Positions 8,971-18,000 of a DNA stretch of 64,000 bases are shown piece by piece. Numbering within the stretch: position 1 is the stretch's first letter; each line of letters starts with the position of its first letter. The DNA comes from Rhodopirellula bahusiensis. Lineage in GTDB: Bacteria > Planctomycetota > Planctomycetia > Pirellulales > Pirellulaceae. The translations under genes and the position numbers were made by a program. The stretch lies in NCBI RefSeq assembly GCF_002727185.1, contig NZ_NIZW01000001.1, positions 124,001 to 188,000 on the forward strand, given 5' to 3'. The notes beneath the pieces were generated by a model, which worked only from the letters and a program-made list of their open reading frames with translations, ran no database searches and was not told the origin of the DNA.

Positions 8971-10383
8971 TCAAGTTTCGTAGCTGATCTTGCCGTGGCG
9001 TTGCGAGCGGCTGATTTTGTCCAAGCTATAGAGTCCCGCGAGAACGAACTCGACGCACGAAGCTCGCATCGCTTCGTTTTCGCTCGCGTTGACCTCAAAC
9101 GCCCGGTCCCATGCCGGCGGAACATGCTGCAAACGCTCCGCGTACTCACTGCTCGGCAACATCGTTCCAACTTCCACTCGGACGCCGCCACGGAAGATCT
9201 CCGCGATTTCGGCCAGCCCGTGTTCTTCGATGTATTCGCCGAACACAGTTTGAATGGCTTCCGCGATCACCGAGTCGATCACTTGCTTTTCAGACATCTG
9301 ATGCGTGCCCATCAAATCCAATTCCAACTTGCCAAGCGAACTGGCATACAGATGCCCGAGGTCGCTGATCCGAGGAACGGCGGGACTCTCGCCGTGCACG
9401 ATGCCGCGTTGCCGAGCCGATGCGACGATTGTCCGGAAATTCGCCAGCGAAAAACGTGCTGACACGCCGGACGCCTGATCGATGTACTTGCTCTGGCGAG
9501 CTTGGTGGGTGATCTCCTCGATGATCTGATACATGAACAAAGGCACATGCACCGGGTAAGGACCGCCCAAATCGTCGCCAACTTCTTGCTGCAGGATTTC
9601 GATTCCCTGCGTCCGTTCGGATGGGTAGTGAGTTTGCACGATCGTCCCGATCCGATCCTTCAGCTGCGGAATGACTTTACCGGACCGGTTGTACGTCGAC
9701 GGGTTGGCCGAGAACAAAATCATCACGTCGAGCTCAAACCGAATTGGATAGCCGCGAATTTGCACGTCGCGTTCTTCCAAGATATTGAACAAACCGACTT
9801 GGACCAAATCATCCAACTCGGGCAATTCATTCATCGCGAAAATGCCGCGGTGCATTCGCGGAATCAAGCCAAACGAGAGTGCTTCCTCGGCACTCATGCT
9901 GACTCCGCCGGTCAGTTTCGCCGGATCGATTTCGCCAATGATGTCGGCGAATTTGGTGCCTGGCGACAACCGTTCCGCATACCGTTCACTGCGATGCCAC
10001 CACCCGATTTGGATGTCTTCAGGCGAATGCTCGGCGACCAAACGCTTGCCCAATGACGAAATCGGGTTCAGCGGATCCTCGTGAACGGGAAGGTCGGGAT
10101 GATCGATGTAGGGAATCCACGGGTCGAGAAATTGGACCAACTGCCGCATGATTCGGCTTTTCGCTTGGCCTTTTTCGCCCATGAACAACATGTCGTGACC
10201 GGCCAACAAAGCCAGACTGATTTCCGGAATGACCGTGTCTTCGTATCCCACGATGCCCGGAAACAACTCTTCGCGGTCGGCCAGCATCCGCGAAAAGTTG
10301 TCGCGGATTTCTTGTTTGACCGTTTTGGACTTCCATCCGCTCTCGATCAATTGCTGTAAATTGCGGGCTTCGGGGGCATCCAT
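8971..10383 (-). CDS. AAA ATPase, magnesium-chelatase subunit I-like
   Basis: MoxR/ChlI-type AAA+ ATPase of 470 residues. The Walker A is GEKGQAKSR (about residues 66-75). The Walker B/sensor region lies in [16 protein letters not shown], and [12 protein letters not shown] is the sensor-1 stretch. The start at 10383 ([12 protein letters not shown]) is preferred; ATG at 10452 would add 23 residues without family character. Such proteins normally work with a von Willebrand factor A-domain partner to insert metals or remodel protein complexes. No VWA gene is adjacent, and none of the other genes here point to bacteriochlorophyll synthesis, so a role in chlorophyll metabolism is unlikely. Exact function unknown. 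Confidence 0.8.
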   Translation of the reverse strand: MDAPEARNLQQLIESGWKSKTVKQEIRDNFSRMLADREELFPGIVGYEDTVIPEISLALLAGHDMLFMGEKGQAKSRIMRQLVQFLDPWIPYIDHPDLPVHEDPLNPISSLGKRLVAEHSPEDIQIGWWHRSERYAERLSPGTKFADIIGEIDPAKLTGGVSMSAEEALSFGLIPRMHRGIFAMNELPELDDLVQVGLFNILEERDVQIRGYPIRFELDVMILFSANPSTYNRSGKVIPQLKDRIGTIVQTHYPSERTQGIEILQQEVGDDLGGPYPVHVPLFMYQIIEEITHQARQSKYIDQASGVSARFSLANFRTIVASARQRGIVHGESPAVPRISDLGHLYASSLGKLELDLMGTHQMSEKQVIDSVIAEAIQTVFGEYIEEHGLAEIAEIFRGGVRVEVGTMLPSSEYAERLQHVPPAWDRAFEVNASENEAMRASCVEFVLAGLYSLDKISRSQRHGKISYET

Positions 10384-10722
10384 CGTCGTTTTCGCGGGAC
10401 TTGGCACAGGGCTGGTCACGTGTGGGCTCAGGGTAAAGAGGCGTCGGTGCAAGGAAGCATCTCGCTGCGATGAATCCTATCTGATTCAATCGTATGCAAC
10501 CGGGGAGGCCCATGGTTCAGACATCTCCACCGAATCGGTGAGTCTTTCCGAATTGACGCAATCCAACCGGGAAGAGACCGCGGTGTGGCAAAAGGCCATG
10601 GAAACCGGGACTTTTGGGTCCAGGACGCGTTGACGGAACCCACGTCAGGTGCTTATCTTTCGCGGTTTGAAATTCGTCCACTCCACCCATTCGAAGATCG
10701 CCCGTTCGCGGGCTTGTCTGCC

Positions 10723-10905
10723 ATGGCCGTCCCAAAACGCAAGCACTCCAACAGCCGTACCGGCAAACGCCGCGCCCACGATCACTTGAAAAAACGTCAA
10801 GTGACGTACTGCCCGCAGTGCAGCACCGCTGTTCCAACGCACGTCGTGTGCCCCAAATGTGGTTATTACCAAGGTCGAACTGTCGTTGAAACGACCGACC
10901 AGTAA
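10723..10905 (+). CDS. rpmF: 50S ribosomal protein L32
   Basis: Small ribosomal protein of 60 residues: the basic N-terminus MAVPKRKHSNSRTGKRRAH is diagnostic, followed by a zinc ribbon CPQC...CPKC. The ATG at 10723 is internal to a longer open frame starting at 10585, whose upstream part is not coding-like. It heads the fatty-acid gene group, an order seen in many bacteria where rpmF precedes plsX-fabH-fabD. Here fabD follows after only 40 bp. Confidence 0.95.
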   Translation: MAVPKRKHSNSRTGKRRAHDHLKKRQVTYCPQCSTAVPTHVVCPKCGYYQGRTVVETTDQ

Positions 10906-10945
10906 TCTCAACCGCCACAGAATTCTGAACTGAGTACGACCTGCC

Positions 10946-11875
10946 GTGAGTCTTGACGCAGCGAAACCAGCGATCCTGTTTCCCGGCCAAGGTGCTCAGA
11001 CGCCCGGCATGGGAACATGGTTGTGCGCGGAATATTCCATCGCCAACGAATTGTTCGGTGAAGCCGCCGACGTCCTGGGATACGACCTGAAATCCCTTTG
11101 TGCGGATGGGCCTGCTGAAAAGCTGAACGAGACCGTTCATAGCCAACCGGCATTGTTCGTCGTCGGAATCGCGGCTGCTCGAGTCCATGACGACTTGAAT
11201 CCAGAGCTGGCGAAGAAGATTGTCGCCGCCGCGGGACTCAGCTTGGGCGAGTACACCGCTGTTTGCTACGCCGGTGGAGTCTCCTTCGCCGATGGTCTGA
11301 AGCTGGTTCAAAAGCGAGGCGAGGCCATGCAGGCTTGTGCTGACGCGACCGAATCTGGCATGGCCAGCGTGCTGGGTCTGGATCTTGAGAAACTGACCGC
11401 AGTTTGCGAAGAGTGCCGAAGCGGCGACGAAATCCTGCAACCGGCCAATCTTCTCTGCCCTGGCAATATCGCCGTCTCCGGACATCGATCAGCCTTGGAA
11501 CGACTCGAACCAGTCGCTTCCGCCGCGGGTGCGATGAAGGTCGTGCCACTCAGCGTCGCCGGAGCTTTTCACACTCCCATCATGGATGGCGCAGTGGAAC
11601 AACTCACACGGGCTCTAGAAGAGGTCGAGTTGTCGGACACGCGAATTCCGGTGTACAGCAACGTCGACGCGAAACCACACACTTCCGCCGACGAAATTCG
11701 TCAGTTGCTGGCACGCCAAGTCGTCAATCCAGTTCGCTGGGACGACTCCATCAACGCGATGCTCGGTGACGGAATCGATGGTTTCCTGGAAGCAGGAACC
11801 GGTCGCGTTTTGCGAGGCACGATCAAACGGATCGCTCGCAAAACACCCACGGACGGTTTCGGCGACCAACCCTGA
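10946..11875 (+). CDS. fabD: malonyl-CoA:ACP transacylase FabD
   Basis: Loads malonyl groups from CoA onto ACP for type II fatty acid synthesis. The 309 residues start at a GTG (10946). The ILFPGQGAQTPGMG oxyanion-hole motif is at the N-terminus, the nucleophile S99 is in GLSLGEYTA, and the catalytic His is H209 in GAFHTPIM. It lies 40 bp after rpmF and 179 bp before fabG. The usual plsX and fabH genes that often sit between rpmF and fabD are absent here. Confidence 0.95.
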   Translation: MSLDAAKPAILFPGQGAQTPGMGTWLCAEYSIANELFGEAADVLGYDLKSLCADGPAEKLNETVHSQPALFVVGIAAARVHDDLNPELAKKIVAAAGLSLGEYTAVCYAGGVSFADGLKLVQKRGEAMQACADATESGMASVLGLDLEKLTAVCEECRSGDEILQPANLLCPGNIAVSGHRSALERLEPVASAAGAMKVVPLSVAGAFHTPIMDGAVEQLTRALEEVELSDTRIPVYSNVDAKPHTSADEIRQLLARQVVNPVRWDDSINAMLGDGIDGFLEAGTGRVLRGTIKRIARKTPTDGFGDQP

Positions 11876-12054
11876 TTCACCGAAGTCCACACCAAGCAGC
11901 TACGAAGCGGAATTCAAATTCGACGGCCTTGGAAGGGCGTCGTACAACCGCCGATGAACGCATCTGAACGTCCTCGCTCGGAAACGGGCCAGTAAAACAT
12001 TCGCGTTCTTGCCCCACTTTCTCCCCAAACTCCCAACCCCACAGACTTGCCCCC

Positions 12055-12813
12055 ATGGATCTCTCCCTGTCGGTTGATTTGAAAGATCAGGTTGCCATCG
12101 TCACCGGTGCCAGCCAAGGTCTCGGTCGCGCGGTCGCCGTCGCACTGGGACAAAATGGAGCCCATGTGGTCTGCGTCGCTCGCAATGCAGACAAGCTGGC
12201 CGCCACCGTCGCTGAAATCGAAGCCGCCGGCGGAAAAGGCGAAGCCTTGCCTTGCGACGTCACCGATCGCAAGGCTGCGGCGGAAGCCATCGAAGGCACT
12301 CACAAGAAACACGGTCGCCTCGACATCCTGGTCAACAACGCCGGGATCACACGCGACAAACTGATGCGTGGCATGTCCGACGAAGAATGGGATTCCGTCA
12401 TCGCGACGAACCTGACCAGCTGCTTCGTTTGCTGCCGGTCGGCTGCCGGCGTGATGCGTCGCAGCAAGTACGGGCGAATCATCAACATGGCCAGCATTTC
12501 AGGTTTGATCGGCAACCCCGGCCAAGCCAACTACTCGGCCAGTAAAGCGGGCATGATCGGAATGACGCGAACGATGAGCAAGGAGCTTGTCTCTCGCGGT
12601 GTGACCGTCAACGCGGTCGCTCCCGGCTTCATCGCCAGCGAAATGACCGCTGAACTTGGTGAAGTCGTCATGGAAGAAGTCAAAAAACGAATCCCGGCCA
12701 AACGCGTTGGCAAGCCCGAGGACGTCGCAGCGGCGGTCTTGTTCTTGGCCAGCCGTGATGCCAGCTACATTTCAGGGCAAACCATCGTCGTTGACGGTGG
12801 AATGGTCGGCTAA
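12055..12813 (+). CDS. fabG: 3-oxoacyl-ACP reductase FabG
   Basis: NADPH-dependent short-chain dehydrogenase reducing 3-oxoacyl-ACP in each elongation cycle. The 252 residues show the TGASQGLG cofactor motif, NNAG, and the catalytic Y160 and K164 in YSASKAG. The C-terminal [12 protein letters not shown] is also typical. Its place between fabD and acpP supports FabG over other SDR family members. Confidence 0.94.
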   Translation: MDLSLSVDLKDQVAIVTGASQGLGRAVAVALGQNGAHVVCVARNADKLAATVAEIEAAGGKGEALPCDVTDRKAAAEAIEGTHKKHGRLDILVNNAGITRDKLMRGMSDEEWDSVIATNLTSCFVCCRSAAGVMRRSKYGRIINMASISGLIGNPGQANYSASKAGMIGMTRTMSKELVSRGVTVNAVAPGFIASEMTAELGEVVMEEVKKRIPAKRVGKPEDVAAAVLFLASRDASYISGQTIVVDGGMVG

Positions 12814-12820
12814 CGGCATA

Positions 12821-12850
12821 TTGACGCGTTTTAGCTGCGTCCCCTATGTT
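12821..12850 (+). promoter_or_regulatory. possible sigma-70-type promoter for acpP
   Basis: TTGACG (12821-12826) and TATGTT (12845-12850) are separated by 18 bp in the 139-bp gap between fabG and acpP, which would leave a leader of about 95 nt. A dedicated acpP promoter would fit the high demand for ACP. Planctomycete promoter consensus is poorly constrained, so this is tentative. Confidence 0.35.
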
Positions 12851-12952
12851 CTGCCCCGAGCGGCTATGGAGTGCCGCCTCGGTTGTGCCCTGCCCCACAG
12901 ATCTGCACTTTCCCTTTTCGAACCAACTGACATTTTAATCGGAGTTACGCCC

Positions 12953-13198
12953 ATGGCGTCTATCGAAGAACGCGTGGTCGACATTGTTTCTGAACAGCTC
13001 GGCGTTGACAAAGACAAAATCACCCGCGAAACATCGTTCGTCAACGACCTCGGTGCCGACTCGCTCGATACCGTCGAATTGGTGATGGAGCTCGAAGAAG
13101 AGTTCGACATCAGCATTCCTGATGACTCCGCCGAAAAGATCCAAAAGGTCGGCGAAGCGATCGATTTCATCGAAAAGGAAAAAGGCGAAGACGCCTAG
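12953..13198 (+). CDS. acpP: acyl carrier protein
   Basis: Carrier of growing acyl chains in fatty acid synthesis; 81 residues, acidic, helical. The phosphopantetheine attachment serine is S37 in [11 protein letters not shown]. The start at 12953 is supported by a GGAG Shine-Dalgarno sequence at 12941-12944 and by the normal ACP length; the longer frame from 12656 is spurious. Sits between fabG and fabF. Confidence 0.96.
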   Translation: MASIEERVVDIVSEQLGVDKDKITRETSFVNDLGADSLDTVELVMELEEEFDISIPDDSAEKIQKVGEAIDFIEKEKGEDA

Positions 13199-13642
13199 TT
13201 CTTGATGAGAATGCACGCAGACGATTTCCCTCGTCTACTGATGCATCATAAATTGCACGGAACGCCTCGCGGGATCTTGCTTCAAGATCTGTGAGGGGTT
13301 TCGAATCCATGGCGGCGAAGCCGGACGCGGTTTTTGCCCATTGTGAAAATCCAGCTGTGTGAGCTCCAGCCATTCGCGCTGGAGCCCAGGTCTTTGGCAA
13401 GATCGACGGGAACCTCCGATGCCCTCGCATTCCCGCGTGGCGCGACTGGACGCAGAATCTGCGTCGCCCGGCAATCTTTCGCCAATCGCAATCATCCGCA
13501 ACGCAGACTGCATCGCCGCCATTTCGCCCTGTCATTTCGTTACAATGGCAAGGTGCTGGCGGCGTTTTTTGTTATGTTGCCTCTCGCGTGTGCCGCGGTC
13601 CCTTCTCTTAACACTCACCCACGTTAATTCGTCACCACGCTC
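13199..13642. other. 444-bp intergenic region, no gene supported
   Basis: The gap between acpP and fabF contains only short ORFs on both strands, with no recognisable family and no ribosome binding sites. It probably carries a fabF promoter or leader. I see no hairpin-plus-T terminator after acpP. Confidence 0.5.
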
Positions 13643-14932
13643 ATGACGGACGCTTCCTCAACACCTTCTTACGATCCTTCCATGTCACGACGCGTCGTGA
13701 TCACCGGTTTGGGTACCGTCACACCCTTGGGATGCGACGTCGAGACTCTTTGGTCCGCCTTGTTGGCAGGCAAATCGGGAATCCATGAGTTGTCCATCAT
13801 GGACACCTCGAAATACAAGGTTCACTTTGGGGGCGACATCCCTGAGTTCAACGTCGCGGACCATGTGGAACCCAAAGAGGCCAAGCGACTGGATCGATTC
13901 ACTCAATTCGCCGTTCACGCCGGCGCGCAAGCCGTCCTGGATTCAGGTATCGACTGGGACAAAACCGATCGCAATCGCTGCGGCGTGATCTTGGGGTCGG
14001 GAATCGGCGGCCTGAACGAGATCGAAGAACAGATCGAGCGAATGCTCAACAAAGGGCCGGACCGTGTCAGTCCGTTCACCGTCCCGAAGATGATGGTCAA
14101 CGCCGCCGGCGGTAACATTTCCATCCGGTACGGACTCAAAGGCCCCAACTACGCCGTCGCAACGGCTTGTGCCAGTGCCACCAACGCCATGGGCGACGCC
14201 CTGCGAAGCATTCGCGGCGGCGAAACCGATGTTGTGATCACGGGCGGCACCGAGGCCGCGATCACTCGAATGGGTCTGGCCGCGTTCCAAAACATGAAGG
14301 CTCTATCGACTCGCAACGATGATCCGCAACGTGCCAGCCGTCCGTTTGACTCCGACCGAGACGGATTTGTTCTCGCCGAAGGTGCCGGACTGCTCGTCTT
14401 CGAGGAACTCGAACACGCACAAGCCCGCGGCGCGAAGATCTATGCGGAAGTCCTGGGCTATGGAACAACCAGCGACGCGGGTCATATCACCGCTCCGGAT
14501 CCAGAAGGATTGGGCGCCGGCGCTGCGATGCGAGCCGCGATTCAGGACAGTGGCCGCGCGGCGACTGAAATCGATTACATTAATGCACATGGGACCAGCA
14601 CACCTTTGGGTGACAAAGCTGAAACTCGCGCGATCAAGTCAGTCTTGGGCGACCACGCCCAGAATGTTGCGATCAGCAGCACCAAGAGTGCCTTGGGGCA
14701 CTCCCTGGGTGCGAGCGGCGGGATTGAAGCTGTGATTCTGTGTCAAACAATCCAAAACAATGTGATTGCTCCTACTATTAATCTCGACACTCCAGATCCA
14801 AATTGCGATCTCGACTATGTTCCCAACCAACCGCGGGAACAAAAGGTCGATGTGGCAATGAGCAATAGCTTCGGGTTTGGGGGTCATAACGCGTGCGTTC
14901 TCTTTGGACGATTCTCTCATGACGGCTCTTGA
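13643..14932 (+). CDS. fabF: 3-oxoacyl-ACP synthase II FabF
   Basis: Condensing enzyme of fatty acid elongation. The KAS II triad is C176 (ATACASATN), H316 (NAHGTSTPLGD) and H353 (ALGHSLGASG). The frame from 13643 gives 429 residues; a second ATG at 13682 (MSRRVVITGLG) matches the common family start and may be the true one. The last 14 bases overlap the response regulator start at 14919, suggesting translational coupling. Confidence 0.94.
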   Translation: MTDASSTPSYDPSMSRRVVITGLGTVTPLGCDVETLWSALLAGKSGIHELSIMDTSKYKVHFGGDIPEFNVADHVEPKEAKRLDRFTQFAVHAGAQAVLDSGIDWDKTDRNRCGVILGSGIGGLNEIEEQIERMLNKGPDRVSPFTVPKMMVNAAGGNISIRYGLKGPNYAVATACASATNAMGDALRSIRGGETDVVITGGTEAAITRMGLAAFQNMKALSTRNDDPQRASRPFDSDRDGFVLAEGAGLLVFEELEHAQARGAKIYAEVLGYGTTSDAGHITAPDPEGLGAGAAMRAAIQDSGRAATEIDYINAHGTSTPLGDKAETRAIKSVLGDHAQNVAISSTKSALGHSLGASGGIEAVILCQTIQNNVIAPTINLDTPDPNCDLDYVPNQPREQKVDVAMSNSFGFGGHNACVLFGRFSHDGS

Positions 14933-15632
14933 TAATCCGAACTCCGATTTGTTCGACCCCAATGCATCGCCTCAGGAGGACGCTGGTCCCGAACCAGTGG
15001 TCTACATGGTCGATGACCAACAAGCCGAACTGGACTTGTTGCAACGCTGGTGCTCGCAAGAAGGCTTGAAGACGGAAACGTTTAATCAGGCAGAAGACTT
15101 GCTCAAACTTTTGCATGCTGATTCGCATGGCTGCGTCGTCGCTGACTTGCGGATGCCACGACTGAGCGGCCTGGAACTGCAAGCCGAGATGTCTCGCCGC
15201 GAGTTGACCATCCCGGTCATCTTGGTCACCGGCCACGGCGACGCGGAAAATTGCCGAGCTGCTTTCCAGCAAGGCGTCTTCGACTTCATCGAAAAGGGTT
15301 TCCGCCACGAAGAAATCCTGCACGCGATCAACAGCGCGATCCGCAAACACCGTCGTGATCGCTTTCGTTATCAAGTCCGCAAAGAGGCCCTCGACTTGCT
15401 GCGAAAGATCTCGCCTCGTGAAACAGAAGTCATGCTGTTGCTCGCCGGAGGTTCGCCTCTCAAAGGCATCGCACAGGAACTCAGCATCAGCGTTCAGACC
15501 GCTTCCAAGCACCGCGGCAGTATTTTCACCAAGCTCGGCATCGATAACGAAGTCGACTTGTACAAGATGCTCCTGGCTGCCGAAGTCAACCTGGACGCCG
15601 GACCAGCCGCATTGGTCCCGCCAGCTTCCTGA
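14919..15632 (+). CDS. FixJ/LuxR-type response regulator
   Basis: Two-domain transcription regulator of 237 residues from the ATG at 14919, which overlaps the fabF stop by 14 nt. The receiver domain (about 25-140) has the phospho-acceptor D76 (VVADLRMPRLSG), Thr in LVTGHGD and conserved K126. The C-terminal helix-turn-helix is LuxR-type (LSPRETEVMLLLAGG equivalent, residues about 165-225, QTASKHRGSIFTKLGI). No histidine kinase is encoded nearby, so it is an orphan in this window. The overlap with fabF is odd and hints that it could sense or control lipid synthesis, but nothing in the sequence proves this. Confidence 0.88.
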   Translation: MTALDNPNSDLFDPNASPQEDAGPEPVVYMVDDQQAELDLLQRWCSQEGLKTETFNQAEDLLKLLHADSHGCVVADLRMPRLSGLELQAEMSRRELTIPVILVTGHGDAENCRAAFQQGVFDFIEKGFRHEEILHAINSAIRKHRRDRFRYQVRKEALDLLRKISPRETEVMLLLAGGSPLKGIAQELSISVQTASKHRGSIFTKLGIDNEVDLYKMLLAAEVNLDAGPAALVPPAS

Positions 15633-15641
15633 TCGACTCGA

Positions 15642-16646
15642 TCACTTGCCCAGCGGCTTGGCTTCGCCCGTCGCTGGCAAGATTCGCATGGTGCCGCGAA
15701 TTCCTGGTCTCGCCTTTTCATCTGGATTGCGAAAGCTGGCCCACACCCGAATCTGTGAATTCACCGGGTGAACTTCTTGCGACACAAACGTCACCTCGCC
15801 TTGCAACTTGGTGACGGTCTCTTTGCCATCGAGTGACTCAGTCCACTCAAATTCAGCCGGACGGCTTTTGAGCTCCGGCCCATACTGGCGGCCGTCAACA
15901 AACCCGCTGACTCGGATTGGGTCCAATGAGACCAATCGCAGCAACGGCGTTCCGGCGTCCACCCATTCACCGGCCGACACCATTGTCTCGGCCACGCTTC
16001 CGACGATGGGTGATCCAATGCGATGGTCACGAAGCTTGAGCTCCGCCATTTTGAGCAGCGAACGCTTTTCGCTTGCTCGAGCCTCCGCGACCTCCAATTC
16101 CTTTCGGGCTTGTTCGATCGATAGCCCGGCCTGATCGATGACCAGCTGCAACCGATCAATCTCGGTGGCCGTCACACTGTTCTTGTAACGTTTGTTCGCG
16201 TCGATGCTCTGCTCCAACTCTCGCATCCGAACCTCGCGAGTCCGTTCGGCATATCGCTGATCAACGTCGCTGGCGGCACTCAGTTCCGCAGCTTTCGCGG
16301 CAGCTTCGGCGGCGGCCAACTCGGCTCGTGCGCGGCGATCGTCCAACTGAACGAGCAAATCGTTCTCCGAGACCCGTTGCCCTTCCGCGACCGCCAACGT
16401 AGTCACTCGCCCGGCGATGGGAGCGGCCAGTGCCAGGTCGGTGGCCAACATCGCTTGAGCTCCTTCGATCACGATTGCCGCGGACTTTGCATCGTCGGCC
16501 AGCAACGGTGAGACACCACCGATCGTTGCGGAAGCAAACAGCACTGCGATCAAGCAACGGATCGCTAGCGACCTTGTGCGTAGGCCGGGCAAACCCGCGA
16601 ATTTTGATTGGAAGCCAGAAGAAAACACCGGGCGACTCTCCGACAA
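15642..16646 (-). CDS. HlyD-type periplasmic adaptor (membrane fusion) protein
   Basis: Exported adaptor of an efflux or secretion pump, 334 residues. An N-terminal signal/anchor (SLAIRCLIAVLFASATIGG) is followed by a biotinyl-lipoyl-like half (APIAGRVTTLAVAEGQRVSENDLLVQLD). Then comes an alpha-helical coiled-coil hairpin (about 105-205) rich in Ala/Glu/Lys, the second lipoyl half (GSPIVGSVAETMVSAGEWVDAGTPLL) and a beta-barrel domain. No transporter gene is adjacent; neighbours are a response regulator (convergent, 9 bp away) and a divergent small gene, so its pump partner is unknown. Confidence 0.82.
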   Translation of the reverse strand: MSESRPVFSSGFQSKFAGLPGLRTRSLAIRCLIAVLFASATIGGVSPLLADDAKSAAIVIEGAQAMLATDLALAAPIAGRVTTLAVAEGQRVSENDLLVQLDDRRARAELAAAEAAAKAAELSAASDVDQRYAERTREVRMRELEQSIDANKRYKNSVTATEIDRLQLVIDQAGLSIEQARKELEVAEARASEKRSLLKMAELKLRDHRIGSPIVGSVAETMVSAGEWVDAGTPLLRLVSLDPIRVSGFVDGRQYGPELKSRPAEFEWTESLDGKETVTKLQGEVTFVSQEVHPVNSQIRVWASFRNPDEKARPGIRGTMRILPATGEAKPLGK

Positions 16647-16997
16647 TTTGTTTTGAGTGGATCAAACCAGATTGCCAGTCTAATTCAATTCTGGGTGCCT
16701 GCGGCCGAAGTTCAGACTGGCTCTCACCCAAGGGCGATTCAATCGAAGGGCTGCGGAAGATTGGCCGCCGTGCTCGCACCAGTTTCCACAACGCAACCGG
16801 GCTCAACGGCCGGCGGCGAACTCATGCAGTTTGAAGTGATTTGCCCTGCTTCTTGATCCGTGACGAACGCCCATTCGAGTCGGGATTTGTTACGATGCTC
16901 GCCATCGCTGAGTCGTTCCGCCGAACCCATTTGGTGTGATCGACGAAGGCACTGATTCCGTTTCGTTCTTCTTGAAAACCGCTTCCTGGAAACCCTC
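16647..16997. other. 351-bp divergent intergenic region
   Basis: Lies between the adaptor gene (-) and the small gene at 16998 (+) and so should hold promoters for both. No recognisable operator, hairpin or additional gene is visible. Confidence 0.4.
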
Positions 16998-17213
16998 GTG
17001 CAACAAGTCAAACTTTTCAAAGGCGTGGATTCCGAATTGCCTGAACTCGAACGGCAAATCAATCGCTGGATTCGCAAGAGCGGTGCTCGGGTGCTGTCCA
17101 TCAACGGGAACCTGGCACCCGCACCGGCCGCAGGCACCGGCCCGATGAACTCGTTCGCGGCCGGTGACGTGTTGATCATCGTGCACGTCGAGATCGACGC
17201 ACCCGCGAGCTGA
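16998..17213 (+). CDS. small conserved-looking protein, function unknown
   Basis: Predicted 71-residue protein from a GTG at 16998. It has a globular pattern: an amphipathic N-terminal helix (SELPELERQINRWIRKSG), a beta strand (ARVLSINGNLAP), a flexible Ala/Pro/Gly stretch, and a final hydrophobic strand (VLIIVHVEI). Codon use resembles neighbouring genes. It ends exactly where the convergent pyrE ends, with no spacer. I do not recognise a family. The alternative is a chance ORF, but the strand pattern and lack of a competing gene favour a real one. Confidence 0.55.
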   Translation: MQQVKLFKGVDSELPELERQINRWIRKSGARVLSINGNLAPAPAAGTGPMNSFAAGDVLIIVHVEIDAPAS

Positions 17214-17795
17214 TCAGGGTTCCAAACCGAAGTCGCGAATCGTCGTCAGCGTTTTCAGCTCGAGACCTTTCTTGGCGAATGCTTCCGCACCGCCGGCCAA
17301 TCGATCGATGATCGCGAGCACGTAAAGGACTTCCAGTCCGAATGCTTCGACCGCCTCAACGGCTTTCAAAGCACTGCCGCCGCTTGTAATCACGTCTTCC
17401 ACGATCACCACTTTCTGCCCGGGAGTCACGGGGCCTTCGACTTGTTGTCCCATTCCGTGGCCCTTGGGTTCCTTGCGAACCATGAACCCTTTCAGGTCCA
17501 CGTCGTCACCACCGGCGAGGGTCACGATCGAGGCGGCGATCGGATCGGCACCGATGGCCATTCCGCCGACCGCGGCGGGCATCACGCCGGATTCCTTCGC
17601 GTTGTCGAGCACGACGTCCAACATCGCTCGTCCGATCAAACAAGCTCCCTTGGGGTGCAACGTCACGCGGCGGCAGTCCAGGTAATAGTTCGCCTTTTTC
17701 CCGCTTGCCAGCGTGAACTCACCACGCTGCAAAGCTTCGGTTTCCATCAAGGCGATCAACGGGGCGAGGTCACGATTGGCCGAGTCAGACGACAT
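17214..17795 (-). CDS. pyrE: orotate phosphoribosyltransferase
   Basis: Converts orotate and PRPP to orotidine 5'-phosphate in pyrimidine synthesis. The 193 residues carry the PRPP-binding motif VVIVEDVITSGGSA and the N-terminal segment TLASGKKANYYLDCR characteristic of PyrE. The start at 17795 (MSSDSANRDL) matches the family; the frame is open to 17846, but the extra 17 residues are not conserved-looking. The stop codon abuts that of the convergent small gene. Confidence 0.93.
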   Translation of the reverse strand: MSSDSANRDLAPLIALMETEALQRGEFTLASGKKANYYLDCRRVTLHPKGACLIGRAMLDVVLDNAKESGVMPAAVGGMAIGADPIAASIVTLAGGDDVDLKGFMVRKEPKGHGMGQQVEGPVTPGQKVVIVEDVITSGGSALKAVEAVEAFGLEVLYVLAIIDRLAGGAEAFAKKGLELKTLTTIRDFGLEP

Positions 17796-18000
17796 CCAAG
17801 AATTCTCCAACGGGAAAGTGAGCGGTTCAATCGGAACGAATACCACAATCGCTGCGATTCAGACACCCGCCGCAACCGATCTCAGCCGCTCAACCACACG
17901 TTGGATCGGATTGCGATGCCAACCGGGGCCTTGCGTGTGACCAACACCAGCTAGAATACCCACTTCACTCAACCCGCATATTCTCTCGTCAGCGTGCTCC

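Noticed and set aside
13334-13627. 97-codon frame in the acpP-fabF gap
   Set aside because: No ribosome binding site, basic low-complexity sequence and no recognisable domain.
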